The notes under the pieces: model-generated
Told to the model about the DNA's origin: nothing
Databases searched by the model: none
What the model saw: the letters and a program-made list of their open reading frames with translations, nothing else
Assembly: GCF_002155145.1 (NCBI RefSeq)
Contig: NZ_CP021323.1
Coordinates: 2,728,001 to 2,792,000, forward strand
From: Kushneria konosiri
Lineage (GTDB): Bacteria; Pseudomonadota; Gammaproteobacteria; Pseudomonadales; Halomonadaceae
Reading direction: 5' to 3'
DNA length: 64,000 bases
In this document: positions 26,169 through 34,725 of the stretch, piece by piece
How positions within the stretch are numbered: position 1 is the stretch's first letter
How the letters are laid out: each line of letters opens with the position of its first letter
Position numbers and translations under genes: made by a program

Positions 26169-28261
26169 CACGCAGGCACCAGAGTCCTGATAGCGGTCAG
26201 TTCTCCCTTTTCGATGAGACATCGGCGATGCCTGAGGCCTCGGACGAGGCTGAGGCGATTGCTGTCCCCTCCGATACTTTACCCACGCCGCCAGGGTTGC
26301 CTTCAGAGCGCGTGATCAATGAATCCTTTATCCTCCGGCAACTGGAGCGCTGGGTCGAAATGGGGTGGCTGCGCCCATTGGATGCTCATCTGGCCCGATT
26401 TGTGCGCAGCCGTGAACCTCAGGGTGATCCGCTGGTCATGCTGAGTGCGGCGCTGGTGAGTCATCAGCTGGGTCGCGGGCATATCTGTCTGGATCTCGAG
26501 CATGCCCTGCGTGAACCCGATGCGGTGCTCTCCCTGCCGCCTCATGATGGGCAGGCCTCAAACGAGGCGGCCGAGATCGTCACCCCCGGCACGCTGCTGG
26601 CCGACATGGGCATCTTGCATGTGGCGTCATGGCGGGCGCGTCTGGAGTCGTCCAGCGTACTGGGCCAGGGGGCGCATGATGAGCAAGCCCGGCCACTGGT
26701 GCTGGAAGATCAAAGGCTTTATCTGCGCCGGTTCTGGCAGCATGAGGGCAGCGTCGTAGCGCGACTTCAGCGCTTGATGGTCGGCGCCGGCACCGTCAGT
26801 GATGACATGATGGCGCGTCTGGACGCACTCTTCGGAGGCTCTAATGAGCTCTCGGCGCCTGACTGGCAGAAGGTGGCGTGCGCCATGGCCCTGCGCAATC
26901 GCCTGACCGTCATTTCCGGTGGGCCCGGAACCGGCAAGACCACCACGGTGACCCGGCTTCTGGCGCTTTTGCAGGAAAGCGCGCTGAGCGAGCAGGGACG
27001 GCCCTTGATCGTGCACCTGGCCGCGCCGACCGGCAAGGCGGCAGCGCGACTCTCCCAGTCATTGGGGGGTGCGGTTGCGGCGCTGGACGTTTCTGACGCG
27101 ATACGTGCCTCTCTGCCCAGAGAGGCGACCACCCTGCATCGCCTGCTGGGCGTGCAGCGTGACAGTCGACACTTTCGACACAATGGCCATCATCCGCTGG
27201 CGCTTGATGTGCTGGTTGTTGATGAGGCCTCGATGGTGGATCTGGAGCTGATGTCGTCACTGCTGGCAGCGCTGCCTGCGCACGCGAGGCTGATCCTGTT
27301 GGGTGATCGTGATCAGCTGGCCTCGGTGGAGGCCGGTGCCGTGCTGGGGGATCTTTGTGATGGCGCCGAACAGGGGCAGTGCAGCGATGCGGCACACCGG
27401 CTGATGGTGCGAGCGGCCGGGCAACCCCTGCCAATGTCAGACGCACCGCCCTGTGTTCTGGCCGATCATGTGGTCGTGCTCAAAAAAAGCTACCGCTTTC
27501 ACGAGCACTCCGGAATCGGGGCGCTGGCACGAGCCGTCAACCGGGGCCGTCTGGAAGAGATCCGGCAGTGCTGGAAGGCCGGCTACGAAGACATCGATTT
27601 TCAGCTGGTCAGGGAGCAGGGCGGAATACTGATACGCCGTGCCGTCAGCGGCTATCGGGAGGCACTCAAAGCCATGATGAGCGGGGCCGGGCCGGAAGAG
27701 GTCCTGCGCCTTTTCTCACGCTTCCAGGTGCTTTGCGCCCTGCGTCGTGGTCCCTGGGGGGTTGAAGGGCTCAATGACGCCATTGTTGAGGCGCTCTTTC
27801 GGGAAAGGCTGGTGGACGGTACGCGCGGCTGGTATGCCGGTCGGCCGGTGATGGTGACCCGCAATGACCCTCAGCTTGGGTTGTACAATGGTGATATTGG
27901 CATCGCGATGTTCATGCCTGAAGATGAGGCGTACGCCGGGCCGACACCGAGAAAGCTGCGGGTATTCTTTCCGCATGCGTCAGGTCAGGGGGTACGCGCT
28001 GTCTTGCCCGGAAGGCTGGGGGGCGTGGATACGGCGTTTGCCATGACGGTACACAAGTCACAGGGATCAGAGTTTGATCGTGTGCTGCTGGTGCTGCCCG
28101 ATCGTCCCAATCCGATCATGACCCGAGAACTGGTGTATACCGGCATTACACGGGCAAAAACACACTGTCTGATCGTGACAGCCTTTGGCGGAGCCATTGA
28201 AAGTGCTGCACTGCGCCAGACGTGGCGAGCCTCGGGTGTGGGAAAACGTCTTGAGGCGTAG
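26165..28261 (+). CDS. recD: Exodeoxyribonuclease V alpha subunit RecD
   Basis: A 698-residue RecD, the 5'-3' SF1B helicase of RecBCD. Walker A SGGPGTGKTTTVTRL is near residue 252, Walker B LVVDEASMVDLELM, then LLGDRDQLASVEAGAVLGDL, and the C-terminal motif FAMTVHKSQGSEFDRVLLV with ELVYTGITRAK. The first 60 residues are acidic and poorly conserved, including a QFSLFDE motif that resembles a clamp-binding peptide (QxxLF); that reading is only an inference. Its ATG overlaps the recB stop (ATGA), so synthesis is coupled. Confidence 0.96.
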   Translation: MTRRHQSPDSGQFSLFDETSAMPEASDEAEAIAVPSDTLPTPPGLPSERVINESFILRQLERWVEMGWLRPLDAHLARFVRSREPQGDPLVMLSAALVSHQLGRGHICLDLEHALREPDAVLSLPPHDGQASNEAAEIVTPGTLLADMGILHVASWRARLESSSVLGQGAHDEQARPLVLEDQRLYLRRFWQHEGSVVARLQRLMVGAGTVSDDMMARLDALFGGSNELSAPDWQKVACAMALRNRLTVISGGPGTGKTTTVTRLLALLQESALSEQGRPLIVHLAAPTGKAAARLSQSLGGAVAALDVSDAIRASLPREATTLHRLLGVQRDSRHFRHNGHHPLALDVLVVDEASMVDLELMSSLLAALPAHARLILLGDRDQLASVEAGAVLGDLCDGAEQGQCSDAAHRLMVRAAGQPLPMSDAPPCVLADHVVVLKKSYRFHEHSGIGALARAVNRGRLEEIRQCWKAGYEDIDFQLVREQGGILIRRAVSGYREALKAMMSGAGPEEVLRLFSRFQVLCALRRGPWGVEGLNDAIVEALFRERLVDGTRGWYAGRPVMVTRNDPQLGLYNGDIGIAMFMPEDEAYAGPTPRKLRVFFPHASGQGVRAVLPGRLGGVDTAFAMTVHKSQGSEFDRVLLVLPDRPNPIMTRELVYTGITRAKTHCLIVTAFGGAIESAALRQTWRASGVGKRLEA

Positions 28262-28288
28262 GCATGGAGGAGCAGTGACCGAATGTCT

Positions 28289-28432
28289 TCAATGCTGGAC
28301 AAGACGGCTTAGAAGACGGTCGCGCACCACATCCGGACAGGTTGCTAGATAACGGCAAAGCAGTTCCCGGGGCAGGGCGTTCATATCAGCCAGTCGGGTG
28401 TTATGAACCCGCAGGTAGTCACTTGCAGACAT
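28289..28432 (-). CDS. Small protein of 47 residues, unknown function
   Basis: A short gene with a very good start: GAGGAG eight bases before ATG 28432, and a TGA at 28289-28291. The product begins MSASDYLRVHNTRLADMNAL and is helical and Arg/Leu rich, ending LLSRLVQH; it looks like a DUF1127-type or similar small regulator but I cannot assign it. The frame continues upstream to 28570 without similarity. It converges with recD (27 bases between stops). A palindrome at 28522-28542 lies about 90 bases upstream and may regulate it. Confidence 0.55.
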   Translation of the reverse strand: MSASDYLRVHNTRLADMNALPRELLCRYLATCPDVVRDRLLSRLVQH

Positions 28433-28825
28433 GACAACATCTCCTCTGTCGATGATCGGCATGTACTGATGGCGGCACGTCACCAGGTGGCGATTTGAGC
28501 AGCCATATAAGGGTTTATATTCTTGTACATTATCAGTACAAGACGGCAGGTCCTGCCAGTCAATGTTCATGAATTTTCACAATCGTTAAATGCAAAATTT
28601 TTACACACTGTTCGGTAAGGCCCGGAAATAGAGGGTTTCCGATCACGCTACTATCATTTTCATGATACTTTTCAACTCACAACTGTATTTCCTGAAAACT
28701 TGTACAATATTGTGCTTATAAGCGCATGTCGCGCATCAACAGCACCATTTTCAAAGGGCAGGGTCGGCCTTGGGTCGCCATTGCCATGGGTTTGATCAGC
28801 AACGTACCGGGGTGACAGGAAACCT
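28433..28825. promoter_or_regulatory. AT-rich divergent intergenic region with CTTGTAC palindromes
   Basis: 393 bases without a supported gene, between the 47-aa gene and the RibD-type gene, distinctly AT-rich in 28580-28725. It holds the palindrome CTTGTAC-N7-GTACAAG (28522-28542), an adjoining GGCAGG-T-CCTGCC (28545-28557), and a second CTTGTAC (28699-28705) that runs into the palindrome ACAATATTGT (28704-28713). These look like binding sites of one dimeric regulator; the regulator itself is not in the neighbourhood. Confidence 0.5.
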
Positions 28826-29680
28826 ATGCCAGCAGCGACGCTTTCCAGAGCAAAGGCCTGGGAACATGTATTGCGCGCCCGCCAGTTTGATTGGCAGCGC
28901 GGCCACTCGTATCAGCACGATTCAATGTCAATAACGGCGGGTGGCGCGTGGCGCTGTAGCGACGCCGTGGATGCTGACGCTTCCCGATTGCTTGACATCA
29001 TGCTGCCGCTGGTTGCCCGGTCCGGTGCGCTTGTTATGGCGCAGCTGGGCCAGAGCCTTGATGGCCGCATTGCTACGGAGTGCGGGGCGTCCTACTACGT
29101 GACAGGGCATGAAGGGCTGGTGCATCTGCATGCGCTACGGGCCGTGGTCGATGCTGTAGTGGTTGGTGCGGCCACCGTTGCCATGGATGATCCACGCCTG
29201 ACCGTACGCCACGTGACCGGCGAGCACCCCGTACGAGTGGTGCTGGACCCACGAGGGCGAGTGCCTGAGCGTCGCTTTGTGTTTGAAGATAACAGTGCTC
29301 GAACCCTGCATCTTGTCAGACACGAGCATGTCGAGCGCTGGCAGGCCTGTCACGAACGTCATGGCCATGACGTCAGCGTGCTGGGCCTTGAATCAGGAGA
29401 GGAGGGTGTCGAGCCGCAAGCGGTGATCGAGCTTCTGGGTCGTCAGTCACTGGTGCGTGTGCTGGTGGAAGGCGGTGGCATGACCGTGTCGCGTTTTCTA
29501 CAAAAAGGGTGTCTTGATCGTCTGCATAGTATGGTTACGCCGATGATTATCGGCTCGGGCAGGCCCACGTTGACGCTGCCGGTCATCGAATGTCTGAGTC
29601 AGGCGATGCGACCGTCTTCACGTCACTTTAGCCTGGGAGAAGATGTTCTGTTTGACCTGGAGTTTACAACTGTTGCATAA
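28826..29680 (+). CDS. RibD C-terminal-domain (dihydrofolate-reductase-like) reductase
   Basis: A 284-residue protein: about 60 unassigned residues, then a RibD reductase domain. Conserved parts: AQLGQSLDGRIATECGASYY, VTGHEGLVHLHALRAVVDAV, VVGAATVAMDDPRLTVR, HPVRVVLDPRGRVPE, VRVLVEGGGMTVSRFLQ. In riboflavin synthesis this domain reduces the ribosyl side chain of a diaminopyrimidinone with NADPH, but the deaminase half of RibD is absent and no other rib genes are here, so another aminopyrimidine or pterin substrate is likely. AGGA lies six bases before ATG 28826. Next to a PTPS-fold gene cluster, which strengthens the idea of a pterin-like pathway. Confidence 0.82.
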   Translation: MPAATLSRAKAWEHVLRARQFDWQRGHSYQHDSMSITAGGAWRCSDAVDADASRLLDIMLPLVARSGALVMAQLGQSLDGRIATECGASYYVTGHEGLVHLHALRAVVDAVVVGAATVAMDDPRLTVRHVTGEHPVRVVLDPRGRVPERRFVFEDNSARTLHLVRHEHVERWQACHERHGHDVSVLGLESGEEGVEPQAVIELLGRQSLVRVLVEGGGMTVSRFLQKGCLDRLHSMVTPMIIGSGRPTLTLPVIECLSQAMRPSSRHFSLGEDVLFDLEFTTVA

Positions 29681-29773
29681 ATAGACATTAATTAACGTTT
29701 CTTTTCGGGGTCTTCAATCACGGATTGTCTGGGAAAATATCGGTGTCCCCCGCTATTGAACGGAGCCTGAAAG

Positions 29774-30001
29774 ATGAGCGTAAAAGGGTTGGTGTCCCTG
29801 CTGTTTTGTGTGCTGCTGGTGTCTTCCGGTATCTGGTTGACGATGGACCAGGCAAGCCAGGAGCGGCAGTGGAACCTCAAAAAGGATGCGGCCAACGGCG
29901 TTATTCCAGGTGAGCTTCCGGGAGATGAGGTCGAGGCCGATCTTGCCGATCACCAGACCGGTGAAGACAAGGATACCGGCATCGTCAGTATGCTGCCATG
30001 A
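29774..30001 (+). CDS. Small exported or membrane-anchored protein, unknown
   Basis: A 75-residue product: N-terminal hydrophobic segment (LVSLLFCVLLVSSGIWLTM) then an acidic hydrophilic tail (LPGDEVEADLADHQTGEDKD). It is either cleaved and secreted or a single-pass membrane protein with the tail outside. GGAG lies about eight bases before ATG 29774. It follows the RibD-type gene by 93 bases on the same strand and abuts the convergent flippase-like gene with 2 bases between stop codons. No family recognised. Confidence 0.65.
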   Translation: MSVKGLVSLLFCVLLVSSGIWLTMDQASQERQWNLKKDAANGVIPGELPGDEVEADLADHQTGEDKDTGIVSMLP

Positions 30002-30003
30002 TC

Positions 30004-31007
30004 CTACCTGGACATTTGTCCGGGACGTGTGTGTCGTCCCATCAGAAGTACTGCAGCACCCGGCAGGCTCGAGAGTAGTATAACCGCGCCATAGGTCACC
30101 GAGATCGCCACTCCCTGCTGGGCCGAAAACCCCGCCAGCATCCAGATCAGCGCTGCCGCGCTCTCCCTGATTCCCCAGCCTGCAACCGACAGAGGAATGG
30201 CCATCGCCATGAGTACCGGCGGTGTCAGCGCCAGCAGCGTAGTCGTCGACAGTGGCTCCCCCAGCGCTCTGGCACAGCAGACAAACACCAGCATGTAGCT
30301 CAGCACGATGGCCAAAGAGCCGAGTAGCTGAGGCAACCACAACCGCCGATTCCAGAGTCCGCGTCTCAGGTCCCGCCGCAACGCGCCCAGCCATTCAGAC
30401 GGGTGACGACACACCCATACCCCTGCCAGCAGCAAAACGACCAGTACAATATAAAACAGGGCATAAGGCACGTCGGTGTGGGTATTCAGCATCAGATTGG
30501 CCTGACGCAATCGCTCGATCACTCCATGACGCAGAGGCGTAAAGGCCAACAGTGTGGCCACGGCGACCATCAACAGAGCAGCCTGTCCCGATGCGCGCTC
30601 GATGATAACGGCTCGCAGCGCGGCACCATAGGACACATCCCGTATACCATGGCGCCAGGCGCGTCCCAGATCCCCTGTCATCCCCCCGGTAGAATCTGAT
30701 TGAGAAAGGTCGAGAGGTAGTACTCGCTGATGGCGGTCGGCAGCGACAGTGACATCCCCATGTGAGAAGCCGTCAGTCGCCATCGCCAGGCCGATAGCAT
30801 GATCTGTGGCACCGAGATCAAGAGCGCCAGGCCCAGCCATCCAGGAGACAGGTCGCTCAGCCGTGCCCACAGGGCATCAATATTTACCAGCCATATCACC
30901 CCTCCCAGAATGCCCAGGGTGAGCGTCCAGCGCAGCAGAGAAGAGGTCAGAACACGACGAAAGCCCTGCCTGACGGGAGGCGCTTGTTGAGGCCCCGGGG
31001 CAGTCAT
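30004..31007 (-). pseudogene. UPF0104/flippase-like membrane protein, split by a frameshift
   Basis: Two consecutive frames together encode one lysylphosphatidylglycerol-synthetase-like (UPF0104) polytopic membrane protein of about 333 residues. The first part (31007-30678) ends ...STFLNQILPGG then stop; the second continues MTGDLGRAWRHGIRDVS in another frame. The family motif is NQxLPGGxxGDxxR, so the chain is broken by one missing G within a run of six G (plus-strand C run 30682-30687). The break also creates an ATGA stop/start overlap, so a split two-polypeptide version could in principle be translated. Family members are thought to move lipid-linked sugars or modified lipids across the membrane. 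Start ATG 31007 overlaps the methyltransferase stop. Confidence 0.75.
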
Positions 31008-31921
31008 GATGTCTCTGGAAAGCCAGCGACGGCGAATAGATCGGTATGTCCGACCGTGATCTCGACACGGCCCTGGGCAATATGCTGCTGTCGGCGGGCG
31101 TGCCAGTCCATCAGGGGCTCACGCTGATCGGGGGCCTGTTCCAGTGCTGCCTCCAGCCAGCCCTGAACAAGCGACTGTGCCAGATGCGCCTGGTCCTGGT
31201 CGCGGCAGTCCAGTTGCCAGGGGGCCTGCGTGATGGTCACGTGATAGCCGGATTTCTCCAGAAGCGATCGGGCCACCCCGGGTGCCGTTGTCCCCAGGGC
31301 ACCGTTGAACCCCTTGTCGCGCTGCTGATGAAGGCTGATCCACTGCTGGACCTTCTGATCCATGGCTGCCAGTTGGCGGTCACTATCATGTGGGTCATGA
31401 TCGATCAGAGCGTTGTCGCCATTGATGCTCATGGCCAGCCAGATGGCACATCGATGTGACGCGCATCGATGGATCAGGGTTTCAAGCCAGGGCTCGGAGA
31501 CCAGATCAAGCAGGGCAGAGGCGGTAACCATCGTGGTTTTTGCCAGCAAGTCGTCAGGCAGGGCCCGAGCCAGATCGGAGAGATCGCGCTGCAGGCACTG
31601 CAGCTCGTCAATATGGTCATGGCATCGAGGGCCATTGTCCCGGACGTGGGCCAGCAGGGCCGGGTCCTGATCCATCATGACCCAGTGCTGGTGTGGCGGC
31701 AGACGAGGCGCAAGGTAGCGCAGGTTATTGCCACTGCCACAGCCCAGATCCAGAAACCTCAAGGCTCCCTGACGCGGCTGCGACATCAGCCAGTGCCGAC
31801 ATGTCTCGCCCAGTGGCTGCGCATCACGAGCGTGATGATCGGCTGGCTCGCGCAGGGCGAGCCATGAGGAGCTGAAATCGCTGTGGGCGGCCATGCCGTT
31901 ATCAGGTGGTAGCTGGGTCAT
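31004..31921 (-). CDS. Class I SAM-dependent methyltransferase
   Basis: A 305-residue methyltransferase with the SAM-binding motif I RFLDLGCGSGNNLRYLAP and the acidic motif II VMMDQDPALLAHV; motif post-I/IV region VTASALLDLVSEPWLETL. N-terminal ~60 residues and the C-terminal part (WQLDCRDQDQAHLAQSLVQG) are unassigned. Substrate cannot be read from sequence. It is 15 bases after the glycosyltransferase and overlaps the flippase-like gene by ATGA, so it belongs to the same minus-strand operon and probably methylates the operon's product. Confidence 0.85.
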   Translation of the reverse strand: MTQLPPDNGMAAHSDFSSSWLALREPADHHARDAQPLGETCRHWLMSQPRQGALRFLDLGCGSGNNLRYLAPRLPPHQHWVMMDQDPALLAHVRDNGPRCHDHIDELQCLQRDLSDLARALPDDLLAKTTMVTASALLDLVSEPWLETLIHRCASHRCAIWLAMSINGDNALIDHDPHDSDRQLAAMDQKVQQWISLHQQRDKGFNGALGTTAPGVARSLLEKSGYHVTITQAPWQLDCRDQDQAHLAQSLVQGWLEAALEQAPDQREPLMDWHARRQQHIAQGRVEITVGHTDLFAVAGFPETS

Positions 31922-31936
31922 CGGCAGTGACTCCGA

Positions 31937-33028
31937 TCAGGAAGCCGGGGTGGCATGTAATTGATTCAGGCAGATCAGAAACTGATTGGCAGCCCCCGGC
32001 CAGTCATTGAGTGTCTGGCGCGCCGTGAGCGCCCCCTGGCGCAGTGCCTGATACTGCGCACTGCGGGTATCGCTATTGTCAAACAAGAGCGATTGAAGGG
32101 CATCTCGTATTGCGGGGGCATCGTCAGGCGGCACATGAACGCCGGCGCTGTCGGGTAGCGTATCAGCCAGCGCACCGCCGGTGGTTGTGATGACCGGCAG
32201 GCCATGCGCCAGTGCTTCGGTAATGACCATGCCATAGCCTTCGTAGAAGGAGGGCAGGACGAACAGATCGCTTTGCTGCCAGTGGGTTTCAAGTGTCTCG
32301 GGTGGCAGGGCGCCATGTAACGTGACGCGCTGTTCGAGCTGATGCTCGGAAATCAGGCCTCGAAGCCGTTCGGTATAGCGCTCGTCGCGCGTTTCATCAC
32401 CAATCAGGTCGCAGTGCCAGTCGTGTGCCTTGAGATCGGCCAGAGCCTCGAGCAGCAGATGCTGGCCCTTGCGTGGGATCAGGGTGGCGATACAGAGTAG
32501 CCTTGGCGTGTCGTTATCTGCCGCGGCGACCGGCACCGGCGTGATGCCGGGCTCGATCACGCTGATGCGGTCTTCATCGATACCCAGCTCGATCAGGCGG
32601 CGCTGGGTAAAGGTGCTGGTAACGATAATGCCGGTGGCCGACTGCAGTGCCTGGCATTCAAGTCCCAGCAGCGTTTCGCGCTGATGATCGTTCAGGCCGG
32701 TTTCGTCGCCCAGCGGATGGTGAATGAGCGCTACCAGCGTCAGGCGGCGAGCGTGGACGGCCAATACATCCGGCATCGCACTGGCGGCCAGTCCATCGAC
32801 CACAACCAGACTGCGATCGGTACAGCCGCCCAGCGCGCGCTGAAGTGACTCGCGGGCGATGTCATCCGGCCATGGAAAGCGCCCATCCAGGCCAATGACC
32901 TCAACGGCAATGTCAGACGCTCGCAGCGACTCGACAATGCGTCTGTCGTAGATATAGCCACCGGTGAGCTGATCCGGTCGGCCGGCAACAATCAGGGTCA
33001 GACGACGAATCGATGATGCGGCTGTCAT
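31937..33028 (-). CDS. GT4-family glycosyltransferase
   Basis: A 363-residue GT-B glycosyltransferase. N-terminal acceptor domain includes QLTGGYIYDRRIVESL and VVDGLAASAMPDVLAVHA; C-terminal nucleotide-sugar domain shows LLCIATLIPRKGQHLLLEAL, VTLHGALPPETLETHW, and the E-x7-E motif within LPSFYEGYGMVITEALAHGL. Retaining transfer from a nucleotide sugar is expected; donor and acceptor are unknown. Its ATG overlaps the stop of the PTPS-like gene (ATGA at 33025-33028), showing coupling. Confidence 0.88.
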   Translation of the reverse strand: MTAASSIRRLTLIVAGRPDQLTGGYIYDRRIVESLRASDIAVEVIGLDGRFPWPDDIARESLQRALGGCTDRSLVVVDGLAASAMPDVLAVHARRLTLVALIHHPLGDETGLNDHQRETLLGLECQALQSATGIIVTSTFTQRRLIELGIDEDRISVIEPGITPVPVAAADNDTPRLLCIATLIPRKGQHLLLEALADLKAHDWHCDLIGDETRDERYTERLRGLISEHQLEQRVTLHGALPPETLETHWQQSDLFVLPSFYEGYGMVITEALAHGLPVITTTGGALADTLPDSAGVHVPPDDAPAIRDALQSLLFDNSDTRSAQYQALRQGALTARQTLNDWPGAANQFLICLNQLHATPAS

Positions 33029-33423
33029 AGCGATCCTTCGTAGCTGGCCCAGGCGATGTGGGATTCATGCAGGGTCACACTCATTGCCGTCAGTCCCTTG
33101 CCGGTTTCACCAAGCTGGTCGGCCTCGATCGAGGCGGCCATGCGATCAAAGATGACACGGGCCATGAATTCGGTAGTGGTATTGCGTCCCTTGAACTCCT
33201 CGACCTCGTCGAGGTTTTGCATGTTGATATCGCTCAGGACCTCTGACAGCGTCTGACTGGCAAGGCCAATATCCACGATCAGATCATCCTGATCCAGATC
33301 CGGCCGCTTGAAGGTGACATCCACGATGTAGGTGGCGCCATGGAGCTTTTGCGCCGGACCAAAGATCTGGCCGTTGAAGCTGTGGGCGATCATGACGTGA
33401 TCGCGAACGGTAAGGCTGTACAT
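33025..33423 (-). CDS. PTPS/QueD-fold protein lacking canonical catalytic residues
   Basis: A 132-residue T-fold protein of the 6-pyruvoyl-tetrahydropterin synthase / QueD family, seen from IAHSFNG, KLHGATYIVDVTFKRPD, LIVDIGLASQTLSEVL, GRNTTTEFMARVIFD and TLHESHIAWASYEG. Compared with E. coli QueD, one zinc His survives at His14 and one at His28, but the third ligand of the HGH motif is Ala30, the catalytic Cys position is Ala24, and the His pair before the Thr/Glu motif is Met-Gln. The Glu near residue 118 is kept. Classic PTPS or carboxytetrahydropterin synthase chemistry is therefore unlikely. It sits 27 bases after the dehydrogenase and overlaps the glycosyltransferase start. Confidence 0.82.
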   Translation of the reverse strand: MYSLTVRDHVMIAHSFNGQIFGPAQKLHGATYIVDVTFKRPDLDQDDLIVDIGLASQTLSEVLSDINMQNLDEVEEFKGRNTTTEFMARVIFDRMAASIEADQLGETGKGLTAMSVTLHESHIAWASYEGSL

Positions 33424-33450
33424 GGCAACACTCCAGAAAGGGGAACGATA

Positions 33451-34431
33451 TCAAAAACGGTAGCGAATACGGTGACACAGAGCGCCGGTCTGAGTGGTAA
33501 TCCGGGCCATGGTGTCGGGCAGGTCTTCAAAGGCGCTTTCGGCATCAATCAGCGCGTCGAGTCGATCGTCTTCCAAAAGCGACAGCGCCTGCATCATGCG
33601 TTCACTGTGGGTGCGCCGCGCGGACCTGGCCGGAGACACGGTACCGACCTGGCTTGCGCGCAACGTCAATCGCCGGGAGTGAAACGCTTCACCCAGTGGC
33701 AGGCTGACGGCCTGAGCGCCGAACCAGCTCATCTCGATAATGGAAGCTTCCTGCCCGGCGAGCGATAGCGCCTTTTGAAGTCCTGTCGGACTGCCACTGG
33801 CATGAATGACAAGATCACATTCGCCGCGAGCGGTGTCAGGCGTTGAAAAGTCGATATCCAGGGCTCTGGCCAGCGCTTCACGAGAAGTATCGACATCAAT
33901 CAGTTCGACTCGGGTACCCGGGATATGGCGACAAAGCCAGGCCATGAGCGTGCCTACCACGCCAGCGCCAATAATGGCGATGCGATCACCGATGCGGGGT
34001 GCAGCGTCCCACAGGCCGTTGAGCGCCGTTTCCATGTTGGCAGCCAGCACAGCGCGCTCGGGCGGCAGGGTCTCGGGCAGCGGCATGGCCATGGAGGTCG
34101 GGACAACGTAGCGGTCCTGATGAGGATGCAGGCAAAACACGTAACGTCCCACAAGTGCCTCGGGTCCCTTTTCAACCATGCCCACACTCGAGTAGCCATA
34201 TTTGACCGGTGCAGGAAAGTCGCCCTGCTGGAAAGGCGCTCGCATGCGAGCGTATTCACTCTCGGGCACTCGGCCGTGAAAGATCAGCGTTTCGGTGCCG
34301 CGGCTAATGGCGCTATAGCAGGTACGTACCTGAACCTCTTCCGGCCCGGGGGGGGCCAGAGGCTGGGTTCGGATCGATCCCTGGCCGGGGGCGTCGATCC
34401 AAAAGGCGCGGGCTGTATTTTCCGAGCTCAT
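33451..34431 (-). CDS. MDR-superfamily dehydrogenase (BchC/threonine-dehydrogenase-like)
   Basis: A 326-residue medium-chain dehydrogenase. The N-terminal GroES-like domain has [16 protein letters not shown], typical of the group with SAIS-GTE in place of the zinc-binding GHE region; the Rossmann domain has [16 protein letters not shown] then [16 protein letters not shown]. Structural and catalytic zinc Cys clusters are not evident. Relatives include bacteriochlorophyllide dehydrogenase BchC and sugar or polyol oxidoreductases; the substrate is unknown. First gene of the minus-strand operon. A good ribosome site is not obvious before ATG 34431. Confidence 0.82.
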   Translation of the reverse strand: MSSENTARAFWIDAPGQGSIRTQPLAPPGPEEVQVRTCYSAISRGTETLIFHGRVPESEYARMRAPFQQGDFPAPVKYGYSSVGMVEKGPEALVGRYVFCLHPHQDRYVVPTSMAMPLPETLPPERAVLAANMETALNGLWDAAPRIGDRIAIIGAGVVGTLMAWLCRHIPGTRVELIDVDTSREALARALDIDFSTPDTARGECDLVIHASGSPTGLQKALSLAGQEASIIEMSWFGAQAVSLPLGEAFHSRRLTLRASQVGTVSPARSARRTHSERMMQALSLLEDDRLDALIDAESAFEDLPDTMARITTQTGALCHRIRYRF

Positions 34432-34725
34432 TCATGACCTTGTGCGTTAGAAAAAAGAAAGTCCTGCTGCCAAAAGCGCGCCGAACAGTATAGACACTGT
34501 CCATGGGTTCGCCGTGTCATGTAAAGCTTAAGCCCACTCGTTTTTGTCAAACCATCCACGTTACAAATCGTGATCAGACGCTATTCTGATAACACGGTTT
34601 ATCATACCGGCGCGTGGTTTTCCTGCTGTATGATGACACTCTGATGAAGTTTTAATGCTTTTCTCGGTGGCGCATGAATCGTGATCGATCAGGGGTAATT
34701 GCCGGCCGGGAGGGAGGGCCTGAAC
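34432..34725. promoter_or_regulatory. Divergent control region of the PTPS-like operon and CDP-alcohol transferase
   Basis: 294 bases without a gene. It contains a palindrome TGATAA-N6-TTATCA (34587-34604), an inverted pair ACAGT/ACTGT (34485-34500) overlapping a minus-strand TATACT that could be a -10 for the operon, and GGAGGGAGGG as the ribosome site for the gene at 34726. Shared operators would co-regulate both directions. Confidence 0.45.
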
